Part shown: piece by piece, positions 18,737 through 29,979 of the stretch | How positions within the stretch are numbered: position 1 is the stretch's first letter | Layout: every line of letters starts with the position of its first letter | Source of the DNA: Cladophialophora immunda | Taxonomy: Eukaryota; Ascomycota; Eurotiomycetes; Chaetothyriales; Herpotrichiellaceae | DNA: 64,000 bases | NCBI RefSeq assembly: GCF_000835495.1 | Contig: NW_015622541.1 | Coordinates: 6,014,001-6,078,000, forward strand | Direction: 5' to 3' | The notes under the pieces: generated by a model | Seen by the model: only the letters and a program-made list of their open reading frames with translations | What the model was told of the DNA's origin: nothing | The model's database searches: none | Program-made: the position numbers and the translations under genes

Positions 18737-21181
18737 TCACCCATACAAGTCCGAGTCTTCGGCTTCGTCGTCGTCATTGCCACCCATTTCAACGTCATTG
18801 TCGTCCTGGGCCGCGGTGTTGGCACCCGGGGCCGCGCTGCTGGTAGTCTGACCCCCAGCAGCGTTGGCGTTCTGGGCCGCACCGGTGCCAGCTTGAGCTT
18901 GATTGCCAGGCTGAGACTGGACCTGGGGGGCACTGCTCACATTGGCCGCGGCGGGAGCCGCAGTGGCACCGCGGCCGCTCTCCTGCTCAAAGTCCGAGTC
19001 GACGTCGCTTACCAACTCGCTCTCGTCCTGGACATCCTTCCACTTGCTCTTATCATGCTTCAGCATGAAGTGCTTGGACAGGGCCGCGATCCGGCACCTG
19101 TGCTGTCTCAGTTCCGTCATCGTTCGCGCGGGTCGAGGCACGTCGCCTACTCGGCCCATGTCTATCCTTCTTCGCTGTATGACGAAGCTGCCAACACCAC
19201 CAGAAGCTGGTTTGTACATCTCCTTGTCGTAGAATCGCTGGCCCGCGAAGACCTGGTTAAAACGGTTTGCGAGATCCCGCTGTTCTGCAAGCGGCAATGG
19301 GATAGGAAAATTGGCGAGGTTCTCGAATCGTTCTTGGGTCTGTATGTATTGCAGGGGATCGGTCCGACCAGGGTGGCCGTGGAGCTGGCCGGCTCTGTCG
19401 CAGAATTTCTCCTCGATCCGCATAGCTTCCTGTTCCACAAGCCATTGCTCCTCATATTTGTTGAAAGGCCCACCATTCGGTTCCTTTTTGCCGACGCCGG
19501 TAATCTGGACAAACCGGTCGTTCCTCCAGCGGTTCAATTTCGTAATGTGTTCTTTGTTGTGGCAATCAAATTCGACCTCTTTGACCGTATTATCGGGCAA
19601 TTCGTTCCACCGGAAGGGCGCGTTGTTTTTCTTCCCGGTGCCGAATCGCCCTTGGAACCACTCGATGTGGTACTTGCCATTTTTGATATATTCGATATAG
19701 AACTTGGTCGGGTCTGGACAGTGGACGACGGCCGGAGAGCGATCAGGGTTGATGGGAGCGCCACGAGGAATGCCTGTGGCGCCGCGACCACTGCGGATAT
19801 AGTCGCGACCCGGGATCTTTACCTTAATATCGACATCCATCTTGTTTGCCTCGTCGCTCTCTCCTTTGTTGGGGTCAACGTTTGCTACTCGACCTGAACT
19901 CCGGGTTCGGGCTTGACGCGCTCCTACCCCTCGACCTTGGCGCGAGTCTTCAGCGCCAGTTTGCGGCTCGTTCTGAGGTGCTGATCTAGACTCATCAGCG
20001 ATGATTCTCCTTCGCTTTCTCATTGAAGAGGGAAAAGAGGCGAGCACCTGCTGAAGCTCATCAGCATGGCCTCCTGAGATGTCAGTCTCTGCATCGCTGC
20101 TCTCCGGGTCGCTGCCTGCCCTTCCCTTTCCGGCCTTCTTGCTCTTCTCGGTAACCCACTGATCGAATTTGTCGAGGTCATCATCAAAGAACTGGAACTG
20201 ACCATTTCGCACCTGCGGAGGACGGTTGACATTGATCCCCCGGAGCCCATTATGCTCTTCTTGATCTTCAGATTCCTGAGGTGGGAAGATCACGTGCAAC
20301 CCCCCGGCGGCCATCCAAGCTTCGGTGGCGGAGGCTAGATTCCAGTCGTGTTGTTCGAGCAGTTTTTGGGCAGAATACACACTGTTAGTGGCTGACATGT
20401 GCAAGAACTCAGCGAGTCTTTGGTCCAAGACCAACTGACTGTCCGCAGGCTGACTTAATCTTGCAGCCTCGAGTTCGAAATCGTCATAGTCCCCATTCCG
20501 CTTTGCAAGTTCTTCGTCAACAGCATCCGTGATAAAGTTGCAGGCATGATGTAAAAGCATCATTTCGACATTCCCTGTGCTCCTCTCCGGGAATTCTTTC
20601 CGAAGGGCAGTCTGCATGTCATGAACTTGTTGGAGTCGCTCCCTTTCAACAGTTGTACCACGACGAATAATTGGCGGAACGACGTTGTCGGGCAGGTTGA
20701 TTGCTGACGGGTTATCCACGTACTGCCAGAATTCTGCTGCAGCACGGTTGACATCCCAATTGTTGCGTTGGAGATACCAGCGCAACCTGGCTCCCGGCAA
20801 GGCGTGAGGGTAGGCAAGCTGGTGTCTGAGCGCCGTTATACGCGCTTCTCGTTCCCCATCGTCGCGCGGCGGGGGAGGATCAGGAGGATTTTCCTGGTAG
20901 CCAAGTCTGCGGTTGACTGGTAGGATGATGTTGCTGGGATTGCCTAGATTGGGACCACCTTGACTTGTGGCGGGCTGGGTTGCGGCGGACTGGGTTGTGC
21001 CTGCTTGACTGGGACCGCCACTAGACAGGCCACTGGCAGTGGTTCCTCGACTAGGGCCACTTTGGCTACGAGCGCCTCGACTGGCACCACCCCGGCCACG
21101 GGCAACTCCTCTAGGAACACCTCGACCGGAGCCGCCTCGGCGAGGAGCGCCTCGATTGGACCCACGTCCGCTGGGATCCAT
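18737..21181 (-). CDS. UBA-like repeat protein B with RGG-rich N-terminus (paralogue of 14.7-16.6 kb)
   Basis: 814 residues, single exon, ATG at 21181. Residues 1-80 are Gly/Arg/Ser-rich with many RG and GR dipeptides (for example RGGSGRGVPRG), resembling RGG boxes of RNA-binding proteins. UBA-like patterns follow: ARLRWYLQRNNWDVNRAAAEF (about 130-165) and SAQKLLEQHDWNLASATEAW. A central block runs VVHCPDPTKFYIEYIKNGKY ... LNRWRNDRFVQITGVGKKEP, then FNKYEEQWLVEQEA. A low-complexity Gln/Ala/Gly tail ends in an acidic cluster. The block order and key Trp and Leu positions match protein A, so the two are paralogues, although sequence identity outside the blocks is low. Function unknown. Confidence 0.82.
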   Translation of the reverse strand: MDPSGRGSNRGAPRRGGSGRGVPRGVARGRGGASRGARSQSGPSRGTTASGLSSGGPSQAGTTQSAATQPATSQGGPNLGNPSNIILPVNRRLGYQENPPDPPPPRDDGEREARITALRHQLAYPHALPGARLRWYLQRNNWDVNRAAAEFWQYVDNPSAINLPDNVVPPIIRRGTTVERERLQQVHDMQTALRKEFPERSTGNVEMMLLHHACNFITDAVDEELAKRNGDYDDFELEAARLSQPADSQLVLDQRLAEFLHMSATNSVYSAQKLLEQHDWNLASATEAWMAAGGLHVIFPPQESEDQEEHNGLRGINVNRPPQVRNGQFQFFDDDLDKFDQWVTEKSKKAGKGRAGSDPESSDAETDISGGHADELQQVLASFPSSMRKRRRIIADESRSAPQNEPQTGAEDSRQGRGVGARQARTRSSGRVANVDPNKGESDEANKMDVDIKVKIPGRDYIRSGRGATGIPRGAPINPDRSPAVVHCPDPTKFYIEYIKNGKYHIEWFQGRFGTGKKNNAPFRWNELPDNTVKEVEFDCHNKEHITKLNRWRNDRFVQITGVGKKEPNGGPFNKYEEQWLVEQEAMRIEEKFCDRAGQLHGHPGRTDPLQYIQTQERFENLANFPIPLPLAEQRDLANRFNQVFAGQRFYDKEMYKPASGGVGSFVIQRRRIDMGRVGDVPRPARTMTELRQHRCRIAALSKHFMLKHDKSKWKDVQDESELVSDVDSDFEQESGRGATAAPAAANVSSAPQVQSQPGNQAQAGTGAAQNANAAGGQTTSSAAPGANTAAQDDNDVEMGGNDDDEAEDSDLYG

Positions 21182-22546
21182 TGTGTCAACAGCAAATCAG
21201 AGTTCTGAGTAGAGCCGATATGTTGAAGAGCAGACGGAAGGCTTCCTCAGGAGACCCGAGGCGGGTTCACTATTTAGCGTTTCTATCATATAAAGTTGTG
21301 TATCACCCAACATCCGCAAGCGGATATCGTGGGAAGTACTCTTGTAGGACTCTTTGTGCAAACAAAACGCACGAGGAGGCCGCTTGGAGAGAGGCCTGTG
21401 AGAGCAAAGGGGCTTTGACGAGATAGTATCGGCTCGAGAAAGCATGGGCTCCAAGCGACGATAACGCCTCCAAACAGCCATCGCGGTTGACAAGATCTCG
21501 GTGAGCATGTCACTTTGGTAAAGGTAGAGATCTTTGGCGTGCAGAGGCAGGATGTTCCTCTCGTAGCCACCTCCCTCTGTGTTTGCTTCTGGCACCTTCA
21601 CCATCGACGGACAGTGTTAGACTCGCCCTGGAGAAGAAATACCCGTTCCCGGTCAAGGAGTCGGAAGAGACTAACTCAATTCGGCGGCTAGATGGTGAGG
21701 CATACCCATAGCCTGCGCTTTGGCCAGAGTAAGGTATGTGGGACTCGTCATCCATCCATGACTGAGCATCTCATCCCCCGACAAGCCTGAAGTTCTGACG
21801 AGTCCGGTCGGGCCATGCATTGCGCAACCGATTGCTTGGATTGCCATTTGATGCGTATCTATCCTCATCCTCTCACAAGGGGTGCGTGACGAGACTATGT
21901 GGAGGTTCCTGGGTTGTTTCATACCACCAGATACCGGTCCCGTCCATTGAAGACCGAGACGCCATCACGGGCACAGGACACAAGAGCCGTTCGCGTCGAG
22001 ACAAAGGAAGTGCCGTGTCCGCAAAGAGAAAACAGACCGGCTCGCTCCGTAGCGATCGAGGCCAGCATAGGGGGCATTCTTTGCACAATACAGCCAGGAA
22101 CAAGCCCGGTGACAATAATGCAAGGTCTAGCCGTCACAAGCCACAAGGCAAGGGTTATGAGTAGTAAAGGATTTGAGGTTGTTAATGGTTGGAATGTGCC
22201 AAGCTTCCCGCCCACGACGCGTGTCCCGTGACTCTCCCTGATATCTTGGCAGCCTTGTCTCCAGAGCCTCGTGAAGCCTGTGAGTTCATACACAGTACTG
22301 AGGTCGGCAACAGCCTGGCATCCAGCTTGCCAGTTGATTCGATGTGACTGTACAAACAAATGGCCGACGTTGGTATTGAATTGTATGACAAGCCAGGGTA
22401 TAGACGCACATGTGTACCGATTATGCAGAGGGCATGGATATGCTATCAATAACCAACTACATAGTACTCCCTCGTCTCTCCGAGGTCAACGTCTCCCACT
22501 ACTTGTCAGGCATTATCACTGCACCGCATGCCGTGTTGGCAATCTC
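21182..22546. other. Intergenic, 1.36 kb
   Basis: No gene supported. Several open frames of 75-176 codons (for example minus 21919-22449 and minus 21197-21604) overlap one another on both strands and carry no motif. The left end is the promoter of UBA-like gene B. Confidence 0.45.
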
Positions 22547-23723
22547 TTACGCTGGAGGCACCCGGTTTCTGGACGTGATGACGCTGCGCCGAGTGGCATC
22601 ATACCCAACTTTCTTCATCCACTCTTCTGCGCTTTTGATCCTGTTAGGCAAAATGCGGTCCAGCAAAGCATAGTCACGCTTAATCACCCCTTTGTTGTCC
22701 GCACTGTTCTGATACAAATGCCACCAATTGGTAAAGTTCTCACGAAACGTCATCAACAGAGCGTTTTCGTCTTTGACAGAGGTAATGCCAACTTTGGTGT
22801 CCGCACCCTTGGGCAAATGCCTGAAGTGTTTCTCAACGTTTTCCGTCACAGGCTCGTCGATATATTCAGCCTTCTTGCCAGTCGTGGCTGTAAACGCTTG
22901 GGCAAGTGCTGGGCCTGAAACATGGGCCACCGCAATACCCAGGACCTTGCCGTTCGCTTCGTCTTGATTGGCGTAGATCCATGCAGCATAGCGCCCAAAG
23001 TCGTCCAGGTGGACGAAGGGAATAGCCCCTTGCCCCAGTGGCAGCTTGAATTTGTACACGTCGTCGTTGCCCCTTTCCGGGAGAAGGAGTTCCCAAAGCA
23101 TTTCAATATAGGGTCCTGAGTTCTGCGCGTAACTTCGAGTCAGTCGCCCCAACAACGGCTTCTCTCGAGGAGAAAAAAGGCTAAGGAGAAGATGGGCTTA
23201 CGATAACGGTCCAACCCATTGGACTAGTCGGCTGAGAACGCATCCATTCTAGCGCAAACGGTCAGCAAGTGACGTGGGAGAACTTGAACAGCGATTGCTT
23301 CATACCCGTGACTCTTGCTTTCCCTTCATAATGCCCCACGTAGAACTTTGGATCGTACCCGGTCTTCTTTCCGTTGTAATCGAGTCCACTCCAGATGAGA
23401 TGTTTCACGCCAGCCCTGACAGACAACTCAAAAAGTCGAATCCCCCAGTATGTCTCTGCTTGCTCTCCAAGGGCAAAACCATCGGTGTTGATGAAGGCAT
23501 AGTCGGATCGTTGAGCAGCTTCAAAGAATCGTTCAACATCATAACCGAAAGTGGCATTCGATTCGACAAGTTCGACATTGGGAAGGCTGCCGATGTCCTG
23601 GGCGGCTGACGAAGTAGTGCTGCGCGTCAAGGCGAGAATTTTGTATTGATTTGTGGAAGAGAGAGTCTTGATAATGGCACTCCCTTGGGCGCCGGTGCCC
23701 CCAATAAACACAATAGTCTTCAT
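22547..23723 (-). CDS. NmrA-like NAD(P)-binding protein
   Basis: Rossmann-fold protein of the NmrA/atypical short-chain dehydrogenase family. Members act as NADP-dependent reductases or as redox-sensing regulators. Exons 23723-23306, 23248-23202 and 23122-22547 join in frame to 346 residues. The N-terminal MKTIVFIGGTGAQGSAI is the Gly-rich dinucleotide loop. ALTRSTTSSAA follows the second strand, then AETYWGIRLFELSVRAGVKH and IWSGLDYNG, and after the short middle exon GPYIEMLWELLLP and IPFVHLDDFGRYAAWI. A Tyr-x-x-x-Lys catalytic pair is not evident in the usual place, as in other NmrA proteins. It sits alone between unrelated genes. Whether it is an enzyme or a regulator cannot be told. Confidence 0.88.
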
Positions 23724-24988
23724 TTCCAGAGAGAAGAACGTTAGGTGAAATATGTGAATCAGTAAATCTGCAAATGGGTACTGGGTACTGAGCTGAGATA
23801 CAGGGGCATTGACCGGGTTATAAGTACATGAGCAATCTGTTTGCCGGCGGCGTCATTGATCCGAAGCCCGTATGTGAAATTTGGCCATCGTAGATCATTA
23901 ATTGTTCTCGTACCAAAGATAGTCATGTTGGAGTAAATCGACGCGAGCATAGACAAAAGTGTTGGAGACTGGCATCATATCAGCAAGAGTATGTTGGAAG
24001 TCGTACCAAAGGCTTTCAGATTCTCCGTAAGTCTGTGTCGAGCAGAAAGAGTCGGATTCCCGCTTGGCCAGACAGGGACTCAGCTGACGAATGAAGAATA
24101 TCATCTCATGATTCCACCACTGGTGATCTCGATGAAATTGGAGTTCCATATCCCGAGAGTCAAATCGGCTTCATAAATGGACGTGTTACAACTGGAGCCG
24201 TTAAGTAATCAGGGCAAAGGAATCACCAAACGAGCCAAAAGAATAATCACATCGTACTTTCGTACTCGAGGGACACCAAATCATTCCAATTCTTTGTGAC
24301 TTCGGGGACCAGCTCTTTCATCGAATAAGCCTCAGGGAGCAAGGTGTGCGCTTGGGTTTGAAGGTGGATTTCCAAGTTGCTTCTCTTATTCAGCCGAAGG
24401 AAGGGATAGACGCAAGACACAGAAGTTGTCGATTGGTAGGCTGGGCATCAGGGAGTCGGGGACTCTCCATCTTGGACTTGTGGAACTACTGCGAAAAGGG
24501 GAAACAACTCGTACCGGATGGAGAAATGGTGGATGAGAGACAAGCGATGGGCTGAAGCCTGAAGAGGCGCAGCTGCGGATGAGCGCATTCGCTGACTCAT
24601 CCATATCATGTGACTTCGCGTGTCCCGCGGCGCGTCTCCTGCGCTCATCGTGTTTGCGGGGCAGATGCAATTTGTTGTCTGTGCGGCGGATGAACCATCC
24701 TATCCCACAACCGCTATCATCGCCCATCCCGATCCTACCCCACTGAACGATGGCTTGAACGCACAACAGACAGGACGTACATCTGGCTCAAACAAGGAGC
24801 CATGGTGAACACAAAGCAACCGCCTTGGGAAGGCGTGATGGATGCGTTGGGTGGAAACAGTGAGATCCCCAACCCTATTGTGACAAACAACTCCCAAAAC
24901 CCGCCTTCTGTTCTCTTACTCACCCTTGTCCCTACGTCACTGTTGATTGCAGATCCTCGTTCCTCTGATTCGGCCATTGACAGACGCC
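23724..24988. other. Intergenic between divergent genes, 1.27 kb
   Basis: Serves the promoters of the NmrA-like gene (minus) and the WD-repeat gene (plus). Minus-strand frames at 23759-24149 (65 and 83 codons) look faintly protein-like but match nothing I know. A first short exon of the WD gene may lie at the right end, because TTGATTGCAG at 24943-24952 would serve as an acceptor. Confidence 0.4.
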
Positions 24989-26857
24989 ATGCTGATCAAA
25001 AGTGATGGAAAAGCGCTGCAGCGTCCGGTCCTGTCGCCGGACGGCAAATCGTTGGCAGTTATAGCCCCGGATGAACGAATACACCTCATCGACCTTTGCG
25101 AAGCCGCCAAAGGACGGAGGTTCATCAACGGGCTTAAGATTCCGAAATCGGCACGTGCTTTCCTTCGAACCTGCACCATCCTCCGCTGGTCCCCAGAGAC
25201 CATGATAAGCCCTGAACGGGAGGCTGCCGAAGAAGTCTTGTCCGCCACATCGTCTGAGTGCGACTTTGGACAATCCTGGCTACTTCTATCAGACAGCAAA
25301 CGTCTGATTGCACTAAGCACAGATATCAGAACGCCCAAGATGATGTCGCAGGTGGATGACGAGACAGGCGTGAAGTCCAACATCCTTGCTGATTACGACG
25401 TCGGGGGCCAGCTGGGGAAACTCAGCCTTGTCGAGTTTGTCTTCAACCATAGACACGCGCTGGTCATGTTTGAGTTTGGCTCAGTCGCAGCTATACTCTC
25501 TTTGACCAGGCCTCAGCGAAACGATATCGCCCACATCAAGTTTTCAGACGCTAGAAGTCTTGCGAAATCTCCAGATTCCAAATATTTTGCCTTGCTCCGC
25601 CGCGACAAAGCCCAAGACCGAGTGACGGTATTTGAACTGGGGGACAACAATCAGGTGACATACAAGTCCTTTGATTGCAATACCTCAGATGCCCAGGATG
25701 TGACGTGGTGCCCGACCGGCCAGCCACTGCTGGCCGTATGGGACTCGCCCGCGCATGGCGTCAAAGTCTCATTTATGACGGCACAAGGCCATACACTCAG
25801 ACAATTGGAAATCAAATCTTCGGCATTTCAATGGGATCTCAACCTTGCAATCGCCGACGAAGCAGAGGGCGTGGGTCTTACCTTCTGGAGTTGGACCAGG
25901 GCAAATCGATACAACAACGCTCTGACACTCCAAGCACTGGCCAATGGACAGAAGCAGGTGCTTGTGAGGTACCAGTCCACCAACAGCACGGGTGCTCGCG
26001 CCCGGACGAGACTCATCCATCCAGATCTGGTTGATGGTGCCACGACATTTGTGTGGCTGGAGTCTAGCAAGTCGACGATCGAAAAGGCACCGACGTTCGC
26101 ACGACAATCCGGTTCTTTCGAGGTGACGAGCACATCCTCTACCGTCGACTCAACCTCACAACCCCGTTCTGCACCTCATTCTCAACCCTCCTCACAAGAA
26201 CTCGACCAAGTTGACCTGATTGAATTGAACTCAACCCACACACTGCTTGCCACGCGCCTGCGGTGCGCCCCTCGAACGTTGTTTCTCTGGAATGCGCACA
26301 GGACATCGAATCCAGTTAGCGTCCTGATTTTTGCGCATGCTATCCGCCAGGTTCACTTCCATCCTTACCTTCCGCATGTCCTTGTCATCGTGACAGCCTC
26401 CAAACTCCCGAGATTATATGCTTGGTACCACCATACACTTCCTCCCTCGGCCGGCCTGTTGCCGATTGACACAAGCAGAGCGACAGACTTTTCGGGGACC
26501 TGGTTGCCCGAGTGTATTGCCCACAATGGCGGTAATGACCGGTGTCCTTTTCTCCTGACCTCGAGTACTGCGTTCGAAGCTGGATATTTGTCCAGTCACG
26601 AAGGAGCAGTAGTTTTCGAAAGCATTTTGCATCAACCACCACAATTCTCCGGGGATGTGACATTTGACCTAGATGGTGACGAGTCGACGACGGGGATGAT
26701 TGAGACGCCTAGTCGCCCGAGCAGGCCGAAGCCCGACGAGGGCGGAAACGGCACCGCGAAGAAAAAGAGGGCCCGGTTTGATGTGCCGCCAAATCCAAAG
26801 ACAGACTGGGCGGATGATCCGATCCATGCACAGGCTGGGTATGCGTATGCTTGGTGA
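24989..26857 (+). CDS. WD-repeat protein, Wdr8/WRAP73-like
   Basis: Beta-propeller protein resembling WRAP73 (WDR8), which in fission yeast and animals acts with Msd1/SSX2IP at the spindle pole or centrosome to anchor microtubule minus ends. Similarity by memory: RPVLSPDGKSLAVIAPDERI, LAKSPDSKYFALLRRDKAQD with VFELGDNNQV (human version: [20 protein letters not shown]), DAQDVTWCPTGQPLLAVWDS, and a C-terminal blade LIELNSTHTLLATRLRCAPR with LFLWN. The ATG at 24989 gives 622 residues. The frame stays open upstream to 24947 past a possible acceptor, and the usual first strand (M.F...) is missing, so a short first exon is likely. The middle blades are poorly conserved and a Ser/Gln linker (about 375-410) is inserted. 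The tail has a basic KKKRARFD patch. Confidence 0.75.
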   Translation: MLIKSDGKALQRPVLSPDGKSLAVIAPDERIHLIDLCEAAKGRRFINGLKIPKSARAFLRTCTILRWSPETMISPEREAAEEVLSATSSECDFGQSWLLLSDSKRLIALSTDIRTPKMMSQVDDETGVKSNILADYDVGGQLGKLSLVEFVFNHRHALVMFEFGSVAAILSLTRPQRNDIAHIKFSDARSLAKSPDSKYFALLRRDKAQDRVTVFELGDNNQVTYKSFDCNTSDAQDVTWCPTGQPLLAVWDSPAHGVKVSFMTAQGHTLRQLEIKSSAFQWDLNLAIADEAEGVGLTFWSWTRANRYNNALTLQALANGQKQVLVRYQSTNSTGARARTRLIHPDLVDGATTFVWLESSKSTIEKAPTFARQSGSFEVTSTSSTVDSTSQPRSAPHSQPSSQELDQVDLIELNSTHTLLATRLRCAPRTLFLWNAHRTSNPVSVLIFAHAIRQVHFHPYLPHVLVIVTASKLPRLYAWYHHTLPPSAGLLPIDTSRATDFSGTWLPECIAHNGGNDRCPFLLTSSTAFEAGYLSSHEGAVVFESILHQPPQFSGDVTFDLDGDESTTGMIETPSRPSRPKPDEGGNGTAKKKRARFDVPPNPKTDWADDPIHAQAGYAYAW

Positions 26858-27571
26858 AGCTACGAGACAGCGTTCGACCTCCTTGCCTGCACAGAACAGG
26901 GACATTTACCTTCGCAATCACAAGCAAACCTCAAATGCAAAATGACGACGGCCATGTGCGATAATGACCAAAGTGAGCTGGGACTTTCGTGTTAGGAGCA
27001 GGTACACGGGCGCAATGGCGAATAGAGATGGATTATGGAACAAATGTGACTCGAGCAGTCAGCGGATACGTTGTGTGAAATGTACGAAGAGATGGGACGA
27101 GGTTCGAGTATCTCTATCATCATGGCGAATGAGCGGGCGTTTGACAGCACAGGCACATGGAGAACAATAGATGGTCTTGAAACAGTAAACCAACATCGAG
27201 CTGGCAAGGGAGGATGCATGGATGGATGGATGCGAGGTACAGTAGCTTAGCTTAACTTTGTATTCTCAATGCATTTACATTGTACATCATGTAGGGGCTA
27301 GGTAGGGCATGTCAATTGCTCCCCTCGCAAGAATACGGCAACACCGACTGAACAGTAAGTCTCAGCCTCGTCCCAGAAGGGGGGCAGCAGGCAGGCAGGC
27401 AGGATTGATTTCCATTCCTCGTGCCCCACATCCCAGCTCGTCGACCCATCCCCGTCTCGGGCTCACCCAACCGAGCTCGTCTCACACACACGAACCGGTC
27501 CTACTCGAACGGGGCGTCCAATGCAAGAGGGAATCGACGTGTGAGAGGGAGAGGAAGGGGGAGGTGCAAGT
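26858..27571. other. Convergent 3' region, with short tetranucleotide repeat
   Basis: About 700 bp between the ends of the WD gene and the second aldehyde dehydrogenase. It contains a GCAG-type microsatellite (ggcagcaggcaggcaggcagg at 27383-27403). No gene seen. Confidence 0.5.
27383..27403. repeat. (GCAG)n microsatellite
   Basis: About four to five imperfect copies of the unit GCAG in the 3' intergenic region. Confidence 0.6.
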
Positions 27572-29322
27572 CTAATACTGTCCGTCGATGGTGAAGGTGC
27601 CGGTCTTGGAGATCAGGTACTCGTTGACGGCGACGTCCTTGCCAGACTCCTTGCCGTAGCCGCTCTCCTTGATGCCGCCGAAGGGCGACTCCGCGGCGGA
27701 CGAGTTGCCGGTGTTCTGTGTTTGGGGGGATGGTTAGCGGGGGATTCGTACAGGAGGGGGTGAGTATAGAAAGTCTTTTCGGCTTTCTTTCTTCCGTGTC
27801 TTTCTCCTCCCTCGCACTCTCTCTCTCGCTCTGTCTTTCCATTGCTTGGGGCGGGAATAAACTCATATACTGGCACTGGGGGAGAGGTGGAAAGCAAAGG
27901 AAAGGGAATAAAAAAAAAGGGAAAGAAGCTCACCAGTCCAATCATGCCGGCCTCGAGGTTCTCCAGCATCCGCCACAGGCGGTCCACGTTCTTGGTGAAG
28001 GCGTAGCTGGCCAGGCCCATGGAGGTGTCGTTGGCCCACCGGACGGCCTCCTCCTCCTTCTCGAACTTGAAGATGCCCGTGACGGGGGCGAAGGTCTCCT
28101 CCTTGGCCAGCAGCATCTGCTCGTTCATGTCGGCCAGGATGGTCGGGTCCATGAAGTAGCCGCCCACGCCCTTGCCGGCGCCGGCGCCTTCGTCCGCGGT
28201 CGAGCCCTTGTGCGCCTTGCCGGAGCCCAGCAACAGCCGGGCGCCGTGCTTGACGGCGTCGGCGGCCTGCTCCTCGGCCTTGGCCAGCCCGCGCGGCGTC
28301 GTCACGGGGCCCATGGTGGTGCCCTTCTCGGCGCCGTGGCCGACCTTGAGCGACTTGGTCTTGTCCACCAGCATCTGCGTGAACTTCTCGTACACGCCCG
28401 CCTGCACGTACAGCCGGTTGGCCGAGATGCAGGCCTGGCCCGCGTGCCGCCACTTCAGGGCCATGAACTGCGCCAGCGCCTGCTCGAGGTCGGCGTCGTC
28501 GAAGACGATGAAGGGGCAGTTGCCCCCCAGCTCGAGCGTGCACTTCTTGAGGTTCTTGGCGCACAGCCCGGCCACGATCTTGCCCACGCGCGTCGACCCC
28601 GTGAACGTGACCTTCTTGACCAGCGGGTGCAGGCACATGGCCTCGCTGAGCGACGGCGTGTTCTCGAGGCTGGTGGTCAGGACGTTGAAGACGCCCGGAG
28701 CGAAGCCCGCCTTGGTGGCCAGGTACGCCAGGCTCAAGCACGTCAGCGGCGTCTCCGGGCTGGGCTTGACGACCATGGTGCAGCCGGCTGCGAACGCCGC
28801 GCCGGCCTTGCGCAGGATCATGGCGATGGGGAAGTTCCAGGGCACCAGGGCGACGGCGACGCCGATGGGCTGCTTGACGACAAACGTCCGTCGGTTCGGG
28901 GCCGACGGGGTGAAGACGGAGCCCTGGATGCGCTCCGCCTCGCCGGCGAACCACCAGGTGAAGCCCAGCGAGTAGTCGAGCTCGCCGACGGCCTCGGCCA
29001 GCGGCTTGCCCGTCTCGTAGGTGAGGATCTGGGCCAGGTCGTCCTTGGCGGCCGTGATGAGCTCGTGCCATTTCATCAGCAGCTGGGACCGTTTACGCGG
29101 GTTCAGGATGCGGTATTCCTGGAAGGCCTTGTACGACGACTGGATGGCGGCGTCGACGTCCTCGACGGCATTGTCTGGGCACGAGGCGAAGGTCTTGTCC
29201 GAGCCCGGGTCGACGATGTCGAAGCGCTTGCCGCTCTTTGCCTGAACCCATTCGCCGTGCACGTACGAGTCCTGGCGCAGCAGGTCCGGGTCCTTGAGTT
29301 GGAAGGGGAGAGAGGGTGCCAT
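27572..29322 (-). CDS. Succinate-semialdehyde dehydrogenase-like aldehyde dehydrogenase
   Basis: Probably the GABA-shunt enzyme that oxidises succinate semialdehyde to succinate. Exon 1 (29322-27934) ends AGMIGL. A 218-nt intron (27933-27716), long for this window, precedes exon 2 (27715-27572), which encodes NTGNSSAAESPFGGIKESGY and ends TFTIDGQY. Total 510 residues. Motifs: VALVPWNFPIAMILRKAGAA, the Glu in KKCTLELGGNCPFIVFDDAD, the catalytic Cys in WRHAGQACISANRLYV, and KEETFAPVTGIFKFE. The C-terminal FGGIKESGYGKE..KDVAVNEYL pattern is the mark of the succinate-semialdehyde dehydrogenase branch. A Gly/Ala-rich insertion (about residues 365-382) is unusual. The gene is markedly GC-rich. The minus strand shows a long shadow frame caused by this composition, not a second gene. 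Confidence 0.88.
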
Positions 29323-29979
29323 TGTTGACGTCGTGGAGGGGGATGAGATTCTCTGTTGGGGGGCTACGAGATGGAACGGTGACGATCAAGGTCCAGGTCA
29401 GGTCGATGCCGTTGAATCACAAGGAATGGGAAGGGAATAATCGAACTTTGCGGGATGTGGTTATTTTGTAATAATATCATCAATCAGCGGGAACCCCGAG
29501 GGCCAAACACTTCGACCACTTCGTCCGCCTCGTCATTAATGGGCGTCAACCCCGCAGTTGCTGCTCGTTTTGCCTCTTTGGCTGGTGTCTCTATCTCACT
29601 CGCCCACTGCTGGCCCTTGGCCCTCAACGCTCGGAAGAAAAAACCCCTCTTCCGAGATTGGAGAAGGTGTGACGAGCGGCTTTCTCGCAACCCCGAAATG
29701 GAGGCATCAAGACCGAAACATCTTCGTCCAAGGTCCTCTCAGCCTAGCGTCTCGACATCGCCGGCCGCAATGCGAACGCTGGGTTGGCTGTGCTTCTCCA
29801 AATCCCGGCCATGGTCGAGCCCTCGGATCCGATACCGGACGGAATGTACCACATAGGCTTTTCCATGGGAACCTAATCCCCCTCGCTGAGATAAACCCCC
29901 CCCCCTCCAAGGCTGTCGTCGTGTCCTGGCAATGAATCCGGGCCGACAGCTGATGTGGTCTGTCCCTCCTGCTCGCATC
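29323..29979. other. Intergenic, promoter of the succinate-semialdehyde dehydrogenase-like gene
   Basis: About 650 bp without a supported gene. Overlapping short frames on both strands only. A CCCCCCCC tract lies near 29897. Confidence 0.5.

Noticed and set aside
18893..19897. 334-codon plus-strand frame over UBA-like gene B
   Set aside because: Antisense shadow of a long coding frame, with no start context or domain.
27718..29328. 536-codon plus-strand open frame opposite the succinate-semialdehyde dehydrogenase-like gene
   Set aside because: It mirrors a GC-rich coding exon and is made of Gly, Arg, Val, Leu and His without any motif. The minus strand carries all family signatures.
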